A stretch of DNA of 35,980 nucleotides. Source: Chitinophaga pinensis (GTDB lineage: Bacteria > Bacteroidota > Bacteroidia > Chitinophagales > Chitinophagaceae). The stretch covers positions 1 to 35,980 of the forward strand of contig NZ_VOHS01000049.1 of assembly GCF_007896845.1 (NCBI RefSeq). The letters are read 5' to 3'. The notes below the pieces were generated by a model. The model ran no database searches, was not told the DNA's origin, and was given only the letters and a program-made list of their open reading frames with translations. Positions within the stretch are counted from its first letter, which is position 1. Each line of letters opens with the position of its first letter. Positions 1 to 7,527 of this stretch are shown piece after piece. The position numbers and the translations under genes are program-made.

Positions 1-1093
1 TGAAAGCTGATCATAAAACCCGCCTCATCGCTGATGGGAATAAAGACGGTAGCTGGTTATCGCCGGGTTGTAATGAGCGGAAATGATAAAAGAGGCGCTC
101 CTGATGATTAAACAACAGGTATTCATCAGCATCAGTCCGGGTGAGTGTCATCCTTTCTGAACGATCAAATTCGCTGTCACCCGGATAAGGAAGTCTGTCA
201 AAGATGACGCGACGACCGTCCCCCAACAATAAACAGCTTGCTTCTTCGGCTGCAAAATCCAATACACGCATGTCATAACTCAGATGAGTACCATGCCCCA
301 GGGGCCCCTGATAGGTGCTATCGCTATTCCAGCAGCGGTCCCAGGTGAGCGGTATCGGACCGGTCATTTCAAAGTCGGTACCCTCATATACGACAATTCC
401 CTGTACAAGATCTACAGGTTCAAAACCCATTTTACAAAGGAGTCCGCTGAGTTTGTTACTGCCGAGACTCTGCTGCCGGGCGAGATTGAAATCAGTGATC
501 TTTCTTTTAGCTTTTTTAGCGGCCTTTCCCAGTTTCTTTAACCCTTTGCCCAATCCTTTCATCAACGCGCCAAAACCAAAAGACATGACAAGATTGAGCA
601 ATGCGCCTGCCCAATCCGGTATGTAAGGTCCACCTACCATGACTGGTTTGCCAAAAGAGAGGGGTATAGAAAAAGAGGTGGGCAGGTACATGCTGGGAAT
701 AGGTTTCAGCTTCTTTCCCGGTTGCAGAGAAAGCGGGATACCGATGTCATTACAGGTCATCAGCATGTGACCTGATGGACTCATGAGGTTGCCTTCTACT
801 TTCACTGTCTTGCTGCCGAAAAAATTCACCGAATCATGTCCGATCATGGGTGCCAGCAGAAAGGGACCTCCCATCGGAATATGAAATAATATGATAATAA
901 GGCCGGAGGTATCGCTTTTACCACGAGGCACGTGATTTACCTTGGTTGTAGCCCCGATAAAGGGGATATAGTCCATCGGATCGACTACCAGACCAATATA
1001 AGGATGCGGTAACGGAATGGGAAAACCAAATAGTATAACAATGTGAATATCGAGTCCTATAACAGGCGTAAAATGTTTGTTACTGACGAGCAT
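1..1093 (-). CDS. PAAR-like/DUF6531 RHS-family polymorphic toxin, N-terminal part (runs off left edge)
   Basis: Starts at 1093 and reads leftward. Residues about 1-125 form a glycine/proline-rich PAAR-like domain (PHPYIG, HIPMGG, SCxDIG-like MTCNDIG), the spike-tip type fused to RHS toxins of Bacteroidota type VI secretion systems. A lysine-rich hydrophobic linker (about 165-200) follows. A DUF6531-type RHS entry domain begins near residue 228 with PVDLVQGIVVYEGTDFEM and PLTWDRCWNS. One frame stops at 11-13, but another frame reads FIPISDEAGFMISF to the window edge, the expected RHS continuation, so one base seems to be missing near 40-46. The toxin tip and immunity gene would lie left of the window. 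PAAR/RHS identity comes from motif recognition; secretion by a T6SS is inferred because no T6SS gene is in view. Confidence 0.8.
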
Positions 1094-1225
1094 ACACGAA
1101 CTGATTTTTGGGTCACTATGGCGTATTCAGCGGGTTAAGTGTCTGAATGAGTTAATAAACGATTGTAATTTAAGGGTTTTGTCTTATAATTCCTACCTTT
1201 AGCCCTGTAAAGCGATAGCCGGTAT

Positions 1226-1813
1226 ATGAATATCACAGCTGCAAAAGAAATCTTAAAGACACACGTCAGCAAAGTAACGACGCTCACAGAGGAGCAATTT
1301 GACTATATCTTTTCTCACTTCCAATATCAGCAGTATAAGAAAGGGCAGACCATCATCACCGAGGGTACTCCGGTGAACTGTGAGTACTTCGTACTTTCCG
1401 GTTGTCTGAAGTCTTTCTTCATCAACGACGAACTGAAAATGTTCATCCTTCAGTTTGCAATGCCAACCTGGTGGACCTCCGATTATAACGCGCTGTATAG
1501 CCGTAATAAAGCGACTGTCAATGTAGACTGTATTACAGACGCTGAAGTGCTTTGTCTGAGTAATGAAGACAGGGAGAAACTATGCCGGGAAATACATCAT
1601 GTAGAATACTTCTTTCGCTGGAGAACCAATAAGGGCTATGTCGCCAGCCAGAAAAGGCTGTTATCCTTTATGAATAATAATGTCAGATACCGCTACGAAG
1701 AACTGATGGCGCTCTATCCGGAGCTGTATAACATTGTTCCCAAAAACCTCATAGCCGCTTACCTCGGGGTATCCCGGGAAACCCTCAGCCGCCTGTATAC
1801 CCCTGAAAAGTGA
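1226..1813 (+). CDS. Crp/Fnr family transcriptional regulator (Crp1)
   Basis: A 195-residue protein with an N-terminal cyclic-nucleotide-binding beta-roll (about 20-115; KKGQTIITEGTPV, EYFVLSGCLKSFF) and a C-terminal winged helix (about 140-195). The phosphate-binding cassette of true cAMP receptors is not evident, so the ligand is unknown, as for many Bacteroidota members. The recognition helix reads SRETLSR (R184, E185, R189), matching the E. coli CRP positions R180, E181 and R185 that read the TGTGA half-site. Two near-consensus CRP palindromes start on the gene's own stop codon (1810-1849), just before the yceI operon, so this protein is the obvious candidate regulator of that operon. The start is the only ATG in register with the beta-roll. 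A TACCTTTA -7-like box lies at 1194-1201. Confidence 0.92.
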   Translation: MNITAAKEILKTHVSKVTTLTEEQFDYIFSHFQYQQYKKGQTIITEGTPVNCEYFVLSGCLKSFFINDELKMFILQFAMPTWWTSDYNALYSRNKATVNVDCITDAEVLCLSNEDREKLCREIHHVEYFFRWRTNKGYVASQKRLLSFMNNNVRYRYEELMALYPELYNIVPKNLIAAYLGVSRETLSRLYTPEK

Positions 1814-1849
1814 TCTGGATCACATAATTGCAGATGTGATGTAGATCAC
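1810..1849 (+). promoter_or_regulatory. Two tandem CRP-like operators, GTGAT-N4-ATCAC
   Basis: Two perfect 5+5 inverted repeats with 4-base spacers lie at 1810-1823 (centre ctgg) and 1836-1849 (centre gtag), with centres 26 bp apart. Extended, they read AGTGATCTGGATCACAT and ATGTGATGTAGATCACG, almost the E. coli CRP consensus TGTGA-N6-TCACA. The first overlaps the stop codon of the preceding Crp/Fnr gene. If transcription starts about 6 bases after the -7-like GACATTTG at 1873-1880, the second box is centred near -43 and the first near -70, close to class II and class I activator positions. Binding by the adjacent Crp/Fnr protein is inferred from its RET..R recognition helix. Confidence 0.75.
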
Positions 1850-1872
1850 GTGATGGCCCCGATTTTCCGACG

Positions 1873-1880
1873 GACATTTG
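1873..1880 (+). promoter_or_regulatory. Putative -7 promoter element of the yceI operon
   Basis: GACATTTG matches 7 of 8 positions of the Bacteroidota -7 consensus TAnnTTTG. No good -33 TTTG is seen 17-23 bases upstream, which would suit an activator-dependent promoter next to the two CRP-like boxes. It leaves a leader of about 35 nt before the ATG at 1920. Confidence 0.4.
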
Positions 1881-1919
1881 TGTTGTAATCAAAACGATAA
1901 AACACAAAACACAAATAAA

Positions 1920-2438
1920 ATGGAAAATCAATTATTTCAGATCATCAATGCACAAAGCAATATTGAATGGGTTGGTAAAAAAGTAACCGGCGCTCACAAT
2001 GGTACTATTGCCATCAAAGAAGGTCAACTGACATTGAATGGTAACCAGCTTACAGGCGGTACCTTCGTAGTGGACACAACTTCTATTAAAATACTCGACA
2101 TTGCCGATCTGGCCACCAACGCTCAGTTTCTTGGTCACCTTGTTTCTGACGATTTCTTCTCTACCCAACAATATCCGGAAGCTACACTGGTGATCACTGC
2201 CGTATCAGGTAAACACGTAAACGGCAACCTGACCATCAAAGGTATCACTCATCCTGTCAGCTTTGATGCTGATGTAACTGTGAATGGCGCTCAGCTGACA
2301 GCCAGCGGTAAGATTATCATTGACCGTACCCGATACGATATGCGTTTCCGCTCCGGCAACTTCTTCAAAGACCTGGGTGATACCCTGATCTACAACGACT
2401 TCGAATTATCCATCACCTTAACCGCTAAAGCTGCTTAA
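1920..2438 (+). CDS. YceI family protein (lipid/isoprenoid-binding beta-barrel)
   Basis: A 172-residue protein with the YceI lipocalin-like barrel throughout: SNIEWVGKKVTGAHNGTI near the N-terminus, GTFVVDTTSI, LVSDDFFSTQQYPEATLVI, then HVNGNLTIKGITHPVSFD and a final FELSITLTAKAA strand. YceI proteins bind polyisoprenoid-type amphiphiles. There is no signal peptide, so this copy looks cytoplasmic. An in-frame non-ATG start at 1878 exists, but ATG 1920 is preferred because the homologous fold begins there and the longer start would sit on the promoter. It is the first gene of the run behind the two CRP-like boxes, with the tautomerase 26 bp downstream. YceI genes next to redox enzymes and Crp/Fnr regulators are common in Bacteroidota, suggesting a stress-response role. 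Confidence 0.9.
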   Translation: MENQLFQIINAQSNIEWVGKKVTGAHNGTIAIKEGQLTLNGNQLTGGTFVVDTTSIKILDIADLATNAQFLGHLVSDDFFSTQQYPEATLVITAVSGKHVNGNLTIKGITHPVSFDADVTVNGAQLTASGKIIIDRTRYDMRFRSGNFFKDLGDTLIYNDFELSITLTAKAA

Positions 2439-2464
2439 GCAGCTTTAGCTCAAAACTTATCATC

Positions 2465-2683
2465 ATGCCTTACGTAAAGATCGAAGTAACCCGTGAAGGT
2501 GTTACAAGAGAACAGAAACAGGCCCTGATCAAAGGGGTGACAGATCTGATGACGAATGTCCTGAATAAAGATCCGCAGCTGACACACGTCGTGATTCAGG
2601 AAATAGAACTGGATGACTGGGGCTTTGCAGGAGAACAGGTATCAGTACTCAGAGAGAAAGGGATAACAGCAGACAAAAAGTAG
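2465..2683 (+). CDS. 4-oxalocrotonate tautomerase family protein
   Basis: A 72-residue protein beginning Met-Pro, so removal of Met exposes the catalytic N-terminal Pro of the 4-OT superfamily. MPYVKIEVT, TREQKQALIKGVTDLM and HVVIQEIELDDWGFAGE follow the usual strand-helix-strand pattern of the roughly 62-75 residue subunits, and the VIQE/DWGFAG segment is the usual active-site loop. Such enzymes interconvert enol and keto acids, usually as hexamers, in the cytoplasm. It lies between yceI and an SDR gene in a same-strand run. The substrate is unknown; the neighbours suggest handling of reactive carbonyl or quinone-like compounds. Confidence 0.88.
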   Translation: MPYVKIEVTREGVTREQKQALIKGVTDLMTNVLNKDPQLTHVVIQEIELDDWGFAGEQVSVLREKGITADKK

Positions 2684-2720
2684 ACTGAAAAACATTCAAT
2701 CATTTATAAAAAATATTAAG

Positions 2721-3455
2721 ATGAAAAAGCAAACAATTATCGTAACCGGCGCTTCATCAGGTATAGGGAAAGAAGTCGCACGTTACTTTTTAAATAAAGG
2801 CGACAATGTAGTGATTAATTCCTCTACAGCAGATAAGCTGGAACAGGTATATCAGGAACTGGGTGCAGGTGCAAATCTGGCTATGGTAGCCGGGAATGTA
2901 AAAGATAAAGCTACCGGTGAACGCCTGCTGGCAGTGGCACTGGAAAGATTCGGCAGCGCAGACGTACTGGTGAATAACGCCGGTATCTATGAAACCAAAC
3001 CTTTTCTGGAAGTAGACGAAGCTTATCTTGACCGTTTCCTGAATACCAACCTGAAAGGTACATTCTTTACTACACAGGCGATCCTGCCACAGATGCTTAA
3101 ACAAAAAGATGGTACGATCATTAATATTGGTACGCCACTGGTTTATCATGCATTGGGAGGAGCACCATCCACAGCACCGATATCTTCCAAAGGCGCGATC
3201 CATTCACTGACCCTGCAACTGGCAGCTGAATTTGGTAAACAGAATATCCGTGTAAATACCATCGCTCCGGGTGTGATCCGTACACCGATGCATGGTGCTG
3301 ATGCAGACCAGAGTGCAGGTATCCATCTGCTGAACAGGGTAGGAGAAGTGGAACATGTGGCACAGATGGTATATGCCGTTGCCAAAAATGATTTCATCAG
3401 CGGTACTATTATCAATGTAGATGGTGGTATGGGCGCTGGTCATAACCTGAATTAA
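2721..3455 (+). CDS. SDR family oxidoreductase with atypical active site
   Basis: A 244-residue short-chain dehydrogenase/reductase with an N-terminal Rossmann fold: TGASSGIG at 9-16 (dinucleotide binding) and NNAG at 85-88. The C-terminal PG motif (IAPGVIRTPM) and the terminal GTIINVDGG strand are present. The catalytic part is unusual. Lys157 of YxxxK is kept (PISSKGA), but position 153, normally Tyr, is Pro, and the usual Ser is Thr138 (INIGT). It may use another general acid, have a changed activity, or be a non-catalytic homologue. Start ATG 2721 precedes MKKQTIIVTG directly. It is 37 bp after the tautomerase and 7 bp before the NTF2-like gene, so co-transcription is likely. Confidence 0.88.
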   Translation: MKKQTIIVTGASSGIGKEVARYFLNKGDNVVINSSTADKLEQVYQELGAGANLAMVAGNVKDKATGERLLAVALERFGSADVLVNNAGIYETKPFLEVDEAYLDRFLNTNLKGTFFTTQAILPQMLKQKDGTIINIGTPLVYHALGGAPSTAPISSKGAIHSLTLQLAAEFGKQNIRVNTIAPGVIRTPMHGADADQSAGIHLLNRVGEVEHVAQMVYAVAKNDFISGTIINVDGGMGAGHNLN

Positions 3456-3462
3456 ATTAATC

Positions 3463-3915
3463 ATGAAAAAGCTTTTATTGGCCGCTTTGCTGTTCGGTTT
3501 CATTCCCGCACTGAAAGCACAAAATTCTGGTAAGATGGAAAATAATAAGCAAGATTCCCTCGCTATTGCAGAGGCACTGGAGAATGATTATTTTAAAGCC
3601 ATTTATGTGGGCGATACTGATAAACTGGGCAATTTACTTCATCCGGGTACGCTGCTGTTCGGAGACGTAAAAGGACAACCTTACGCCAAAGACAGGGAAG
3701 CGTATCTGACAGGGGTGAAAAACCGTCAAAGCCCGAAAGACTCCGGCAAACCTTTCGAAGGAAAGATCGTTTCAATTGATATCATCAATTCGATCGCAGT
3801 TGCCCGGGTCATGGTAAAAATGTACGATTTCCTGTACGACGAATTCCTTTCTTTTCATAAAATTGACGGTCGTTGGGTAATTGTTAACAAGATGATCAGC
3901 GACATCAGCAAATAA
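3463..3915 (+). CDS. Secreted NTF2-like/lumazine-binding-type protein (SnoaL/DUF4440 superfamily)
   Basis: A 150-residue protein with a clear signal peptide (MKKLLLAALLFGFIPALKAQ) and a small cone-shaped alpha/beta domain: EALENDYFKAIYVGDTDKLGNLLHPG, then strands ending in ARVMVKMYDFLYDEFLSFHKIDGRWVIVNKM. The pattern of an N-terminal helix, an HPG turn and a final W-x-I-V-N-K strand is that of NTF2-like proteins of the DUF4440 or lumazine-binding type. These include enzymes and ligand-binding proteins, so the function cannot be fixed. It is the only exported product in this run. Its stop codon touches the start of the next gene. Confidence 0.8.
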   Translation: MKKLLLAALLFGFIPALKAQNSGKMENNKQDSLAIAEALENDYFKAIYVGDTDKLGNLLHPGTLLFGDVKGQPYAKDREAYLTGVKNRQSPKDSGKPFEGKIVSIDIINSIAVARVMVKMYDFLYDEFLSFHKIDGRWVIVNKMISDISK

Positions 3916-5010
3916 ATGGCAGCCGTTATGTGGTATCAGACAAAAGCATCGGAATTATTAGGTATTGAATATCCTGTTTTACAGGGGCCTTTTGGCGGTA
4001 ATCTGTCCTCGGTGGAGTTGGTGGCTGCTGTATCAAATGCGGGTGGATTAGGCGGTTTTGGTGCCTATTCTATGAGTCCGCAGGAGATCGTAGCCGTGGA
4101 TGAACAGATCAGGAAAGCCACCGGCAAACCATATAATATTAATCTGTGGGTGAATGATACAGATGCCATTGACGGTACTGTTTCAGACGAACAGTTTAAA
4201 CACACGCAGGCGCTTTTCAAGCCTTATTTCGACCAGCTGGGTATTGCGTTGCCTGAAAAGCCGGGGCCTTTCCGCTCACGGTTTGAAGATCAGGTAGCCG
4301 TGATCCTCGACCGGAAGCCGCCGGTATTCAGCTTTATGTTTGGTATCCCATCCGCAGATATTCTGGAGCAATGCCACCTGCAGGGTATCTTGACCATAGG
4401 CGCCGCTACCACACTGGATGAGGCAATCGCACTGGAAGCAGCAGGCGTAGATCTGATCATTGCTTCAGGATTTGAAGCAGGTGGACACCGGCCCTCATTC
4501 CTGCAATCCGCTGAGGCTTCCACCACCGGGACCTTTGTACTGGTACAACTGATCAGGGAAAAGGTGAAAACGCCGGTCATCGCAGCCGGTGGAATTGCCA
4601 CCGGAAAAGGAATTGCTGCTGCTTTAACGCTGGGAGCGGACGCTGTACAGATAGGTACCGCGTTCCTCGCCTGTGAGGAATCAAATGCGACACCTTTACA
4701 CCGGGAAATGCTGTTTACTGATGCCGCCAGACACACCACACTGACACGTGCCTTTACAGGCAGATTGGGCAGGGGAATCGCCAACAGGATCACTTCAGCA
4801 TTGACCCCGGATACTAAAGGATTTTTACCCTTTCCTTTGCAGACAACATTCATGTCGTCTCTGCGGAAAGCGGCTATTGAAAAAGAACAGTGGGATATGA
4901 TCTACTTCTGGGGTGGTCAGATTGCCCCCTTATTAAAACATAAAAAAGCCGCCATACTGATGCAATCACTGCTGGAGGAAACGACAGCCTGCTTTGGCGG
5001 AATAAGATAA
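3916..5010 (+). CDS. Nitronate monooxygenase (2-nitropropane dioxygenase family)
   Basis: A 364-residue FMN-dependent TIM barrel. Family landmarks are YPVLQGPFGG near the N-terminus, SNAGGLGGFGAYSM, NINLWV, the GFEAGGHRPSF loop carrying the expected catalytic His, PVIAAGGIATGKGIAAALTLGADAVQIGTAFL (FMN phosphate site) and TRAFTGRLGRGIANR. Members oxidise alkyl nitronates such as propionate-3-nitronate to carbonyls and nitrite. ATG 3916 directly follows the upstream TAA. ATG 3928 (MWYQTKASELLG) is an equally good start, because homology begins at about WYQTKA. Its place after tautomerase and SDR genes supports a detoxification role. Confidence 0.92.
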   Translation: MAAVMWYQTKASELLGIEYPVLQGPFGGNLSSVELVAAVSNAGGLGGFGAYSMSPQEIVAVDEQIRKATGKPYNINLWVNDTDAIDGTVSDEQFKHTQALFKPYFDQLGIALPEKPGPFRSRFEDQVAVILDRKPPVFSFMFGIPSADILEQCHLQGILTIGAATTLDEAIALEAAGVDLIIASGFEAGGHRPSFLQSAEASTTGTFVLVQLIREKVKTPVIAAGGIATGKGIAAALTLGADAVQIGTAFLACEESNATPLHREMLFTDAARHTTLTRAFTGRLGRGIANRITSALTPDTKGFLPFPLQTTFMSSLRKAAIEKEQWDMIYFWGGQIAPLLKHKKAAILMQSLLEETTACFGGIR

Positions 5011-5213
5011 ACCGCAGAGTGCTGCAACAGTCTCTTAGCGCCCGGGAAGCGGATCTTAGCGTGGAACAGGGCATGTAATCACCAGCTGAATATTTACAGT
5101 GCGTAACTATTACCGGGATTTCCGGGACAGATGATCGCATGCCTGAAAGGAAGATACTGCATGGATGAGTTGTTGTCAGGTAATTGTTGAGTGTAATTGT
5201 AAAACATAATAAG
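5011..5213. other. Intergenic gap with an 8-bp direct repeat
   Basis: No gene is seen between the nitronate monooxygenase and the next SDR. TCTTAGCG occurs twice (5033-5040 and 5054-5061), 21 bp apart, which is two helical turns. No clear terminator or TAnnTTTG box was found, so it is not certain whether the SDR is transcribed from the upstream run or separately. Confidence 0.4.
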
Positions 5214-6056
5214 ATGAACAATTCAAAAGTCTGGTATGTGACAGGAGCTTCCCAGGGACTGGGACTGACCCTTGTAAAAACATTGCTTGCCAATGGTTAC
5301 AGGGTGGCAGCCACCTCCCGCGATGCACATAAAATGAGTAAGGCCGTAGGCGTCGTAGATAATGAAAGATTTCTGCCGCTGGTAGTCGATCTGAATAATA
5401 CAGATTGTATAGACGATTCAATAGAACGGACACTGACCGCCTTTGGCAGGATTGATGTATTGGTGAACAATGCCGGCTATGGTATGACAGGCCCGGTGGA
5501 AGGAACAACAGAGGAAGATATTCGCAATCTCTTTGCGGTGAATGTATTAGCCGGCATAGAAGTAGTGAAACATATATTGCCGGTAATGCGTCGCCAGCAA
5601 TCCGGATATATCATCAATATTGGTTCTGTCGCCGGTTTTGCAGGTGCGCCCGGATGGGCTGCCTATTCAGCCACAAAGGCGGCAATGGCAGCATTCTCAG
5701 AAGTACTGGCGAAAGAGGTCAGTGAATTCGGGATCAGAGTAACCATAGTAGAACCCTCCGGTTTCCGCACAGGCTTTCTGACACCCGGTTCTCTTTCCAA
5801 AAGTACTTCGGATATAGAGGGATATGAACTGGTGAAAAAAACACAGGATCAATATTTATCTACCGACGGACAACAGGCGGGAGATCCCGGTCGGGCAGCT
5901 ACTATACTCATTGCATTGGCCGCACAAACAGCACCTCCGGTACATCTCTTTCTGGGAAGAGATGCATATCTCCGGGCAGCCAGAAAACTGAATGCTATGA
6001 AAGAAGAACTGGAGCAACTGAAAGATATTTCTATCAGTGCGGATTTTGATCACTAG
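5214..6056 (+). CDS. SDR family oxidoreductase (classical)
   Basis: A 280-residue classical SDR with TGASQGLG near residues 10-17, NNAGYGMTG, IINIGSVAG (catalytic Ser) and an intact YSATK catalytic motif. The long C-terminal half (EPSGFRTGF, then a helical tail) fits the SDR group often annotated as oxidoreductase/short-chain dehydrogenase of about 280 residues. ATG 5214 is chosen over an in-frame TTG at 5184, since MNNSKVWYVTGASQG is the usual N-terminus. Its last 23 bp overlap the 3' end of the convergent beta-lactamase-like gene. The substrate is unknown. Confidence 0.9.
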   Translation: MNNSKVWYVTGASQGLGLTLVKTLLANGYRVAATSRDAHKMSKAVGVVDNERFLPLVVDLNNTDCIDDSIERTLTAFGRIDVLVNNAGYGMTGPVEGTTEEDIRNLFAVNVLAGIEVVKHILPVMRRQQSGYIINIGSVAGFAGAPGWAAYSATKAAMAAFSEVLAKEVSEFGIRVTIVEPSGFRTGFLTPGSLSKSTSDIEGYELVKKTQDQYLSTDGQQAGDPGRAATILIALAAQTAPPVHLFLGRDAYLRAARKLNAMKEELEQLKDISISADFDH

Positions 6057-6930
6057 CGATTCTTTTGTCGTATATCTGCTGCCATTCATCCAGCGTCTCG
6101 TCATATCCGGCGCGGTCGCTGAAGGCAGACGGATTATATGCATCGCCCGGCTGATGTTTTTTATGCAACTCATACTGACTGGCATGGGCAGCCAGCCACA
6201 GGTCAAATTGCAATGCTTTCATGGCTTTCAGCGTATACGCATAGTCTTTACCCACTTCCGGGTAGAGCGGCATGCCTGTGAGCTTTGTGTCGTTCAGTAT
6301 AGAAGGAATATTGGCGATTAATACCTTGTAAGTACGTACAGAGTCTTTTACGTCAAACAGGAAACTGGTAGCGCCGGGTGTGTGGCCCGGATGATGCCGC
6401 ATCACAATATGCATGCCTCCCAGTTGTATAGAATCGCCATCGTGTAACAGGCGATCGGCTTTTACCGGCAGAAACATACGGCCTTTACCACCCATGACAT
6501 AATCAGAATTACCTCCATCTGCCAGCAGGGCGGCATCCTTCTCATTGATCATCATGTTGGCATGTGTCTGTTGTTTAACAGCCGCCATGGCGCCGACATG
6601 ATCATAATGCGCGTGCGTGGTCAACAGGATCCGGATATCTTTGTAATTGAACCCCAATGCCTTCATGTGTGCTTTGATCAGTGTATCTGAACCGGCAACA
6701 CCTGTATTAATGAGAATGTGTCCTTTGGGAGTTGTAATAAGGAACATGCCAAGGTCATAAGTGCCGATATAGTAGAGATTCCCGGCTATACGGAATGGCT
6801 GGTAATCTGCCGACCATTCTTTATCAACATACAGATCTTTTATCAGTTTTTGTCCATGGCTCCGATGCGTCACACCACTGATCAGGGCCGCCGTTAAGGC
6901 GATGGGTAACAATTTTTTGTGCAATATCAT
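6034..6930 (-). CDS. Subclass B3-type metallo-beta-lactamase (MBL fold hydrolase)
   Basis: A 298-residue exported protein (signal peptide about 1-27). All zinc ligands of subclass B3 enzymes are present: HAHYDH at 106-111 (B3 numbering His116, His118, Asp120, His121), His183 in HHPGHTPG (His196) and His249 in LAAHASQY (His263). The spacing and the PGHTPGATSF and AAHASQ contexts are those of B3 lactamases, and the length matches the family. The C-terminal NPSAFSDRAGYDETLDEWQQ helix is also B3-like. Hydrolysis of penicillins or carbapenems is plausible but unproven, since related periplasmic MBL hydrolases share the fold. A terminator at 6961-6990 separates it from the SRPBCC gene. TACATTCG (minus strand, 6952-6959) may be its own -7 box. 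Confidence 0.82.
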   Translation of the reverse strand: MILHKKLLPIALTAALISGVTHRSHGQKLIKDLYVDKEWSADYQPFRIAGNLYYIGTYDLGMFLITTPKGHILINTGVAGSDTLIKAHMKALGFNYKDIRILLTTHAHYDHVGAMAAVKQQTHANMMINEKDAALLADGGNSDYVMGGKGRMFLPVKADRLLHDGDSIQLGGMHIVMRHHPGHTPGATSFLFDVKDSVRTYKVLIANIPSILNDTKLTGMPLYPEVGKDYAYTLKAMKALQFDLWLAAHASQYELHKKHQPGDAYNPSAFSDRAGYDETLDEWQQIYDKRIASDQNPH

Positions 6931-6960
6931 GCGTCTGGCGTTTGAAGAATGCGAATGTAG

Positions 6961-6990
6961 GAAAAAAGAAAGCCACTGAGAGCAGTGGCT
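6961..6990 (-). terminator. Rho-independent terminator after the SRPBCC gene
   Basis: On the minus strand, AGCCACTG-CTCT-CAGTGGCT forms a perfect 8-bp stem with a 4-nt loop, followed by TTCTTTTTTC. It lies 25 bp beyond the SRPBCC stop and separates that unit from the beta-lactamase-like gene. Confidence 0.85.
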
Positions 6991-7014
6991 ATAGAATGGC
7001 GTAATATATGTTTT

Positions 7015-7527
7015 TCACCGGGTTTTCTTCCGGGCACTGATATAAGCGTCGAGGTTTTCCAGTCCCATGGAGAAGCCTTCTTTGAAGCCCATCTGCAGAA
7101 TGGTTTCCAGATCAGACAACTGATTGAACTGTACCTCAATATTAACCACGGTGGTATTATCCGGGCGCTCATTGAAACGATTATTCCAGCGCATACGGGG
7201 TTGATCCGGATTCGGTACACCGTTCTCGTCGCAGAATGCATCGATACCGGCATAACTTTGCTCCGGATGAATTGTTTCGTAGTCAAACAAACACCATTGT
7301 TTATCTCCCTCAGGCCCCACCATGGCATAATGCCATCTGCCTCCTTCCCGGAAATCCATAGATTTTGTCTCCGCCCGGTAAGGTTTGGGTGCCCACCACT
7401 GGTCAAGGATCTCCGCATCCGTCCATGCGGTCCATACAAGATCCAGCGGGGCATCAAATGACCGGTCCACCTTGATCCTGTTGTTTGGTTTGTCTACCAC
7501 AAAATCAAAAAGCATTGCTTTACTCAT
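7015..7527 (-). CDS. SRPBCC domain protein (AHSA1/START-like)
   Basis: A 170-residue cytoplasmic protein with the AHSA1-like SRPBCC fold: IKVDRSFDAPLDLVWTAWTDAEILDQWWAPKPY at the N-terminus is the signature, followed by the FREGGRWHYAMVGPEG hairpin and the C-terminal helix GFKEGFSMGLENLDAYI. These proteins form a hydrophobic ligand cavity; the ligand is unknown. Its start overlaps the end of the ArsR gene by 8 bp (ATGAGTAA), implying translational coupling. ArsR-SRPBCC pairs are a very common two-gene arrangement in which the regulator controls both. Confidence 0.9.
   Translation of the reverse strand: MSKAMLFDFVVDKPNNRIKVDRSFDAPLDLVWTAWTDAEILDQWWAPKPYRAETKSMDFREGGRWHYAMVGPEGDKQWCLFDYETIHPEQSYAGIDAFCDENGVPNPDQPRMRWNNRFNERPDNTTVVNIEVQFNQLSDLETILQMGFKEGFSMGLENLDAYISARKKTR

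Noticed and set aside
4290..4853. 187-codon minus-strand frame inside the nitronate monooxygenase gene
   Set aside because: Ala/Ser/Pro-rich shadow of the coding strand with no motif; the plus-strand gene is a clear family member.
6985..7461. 158-codon plus-strand frame opposite the SRPBCC gene
   Set aside because: Antisense shadow of a clear SRPBCC gene coupled to arsR.
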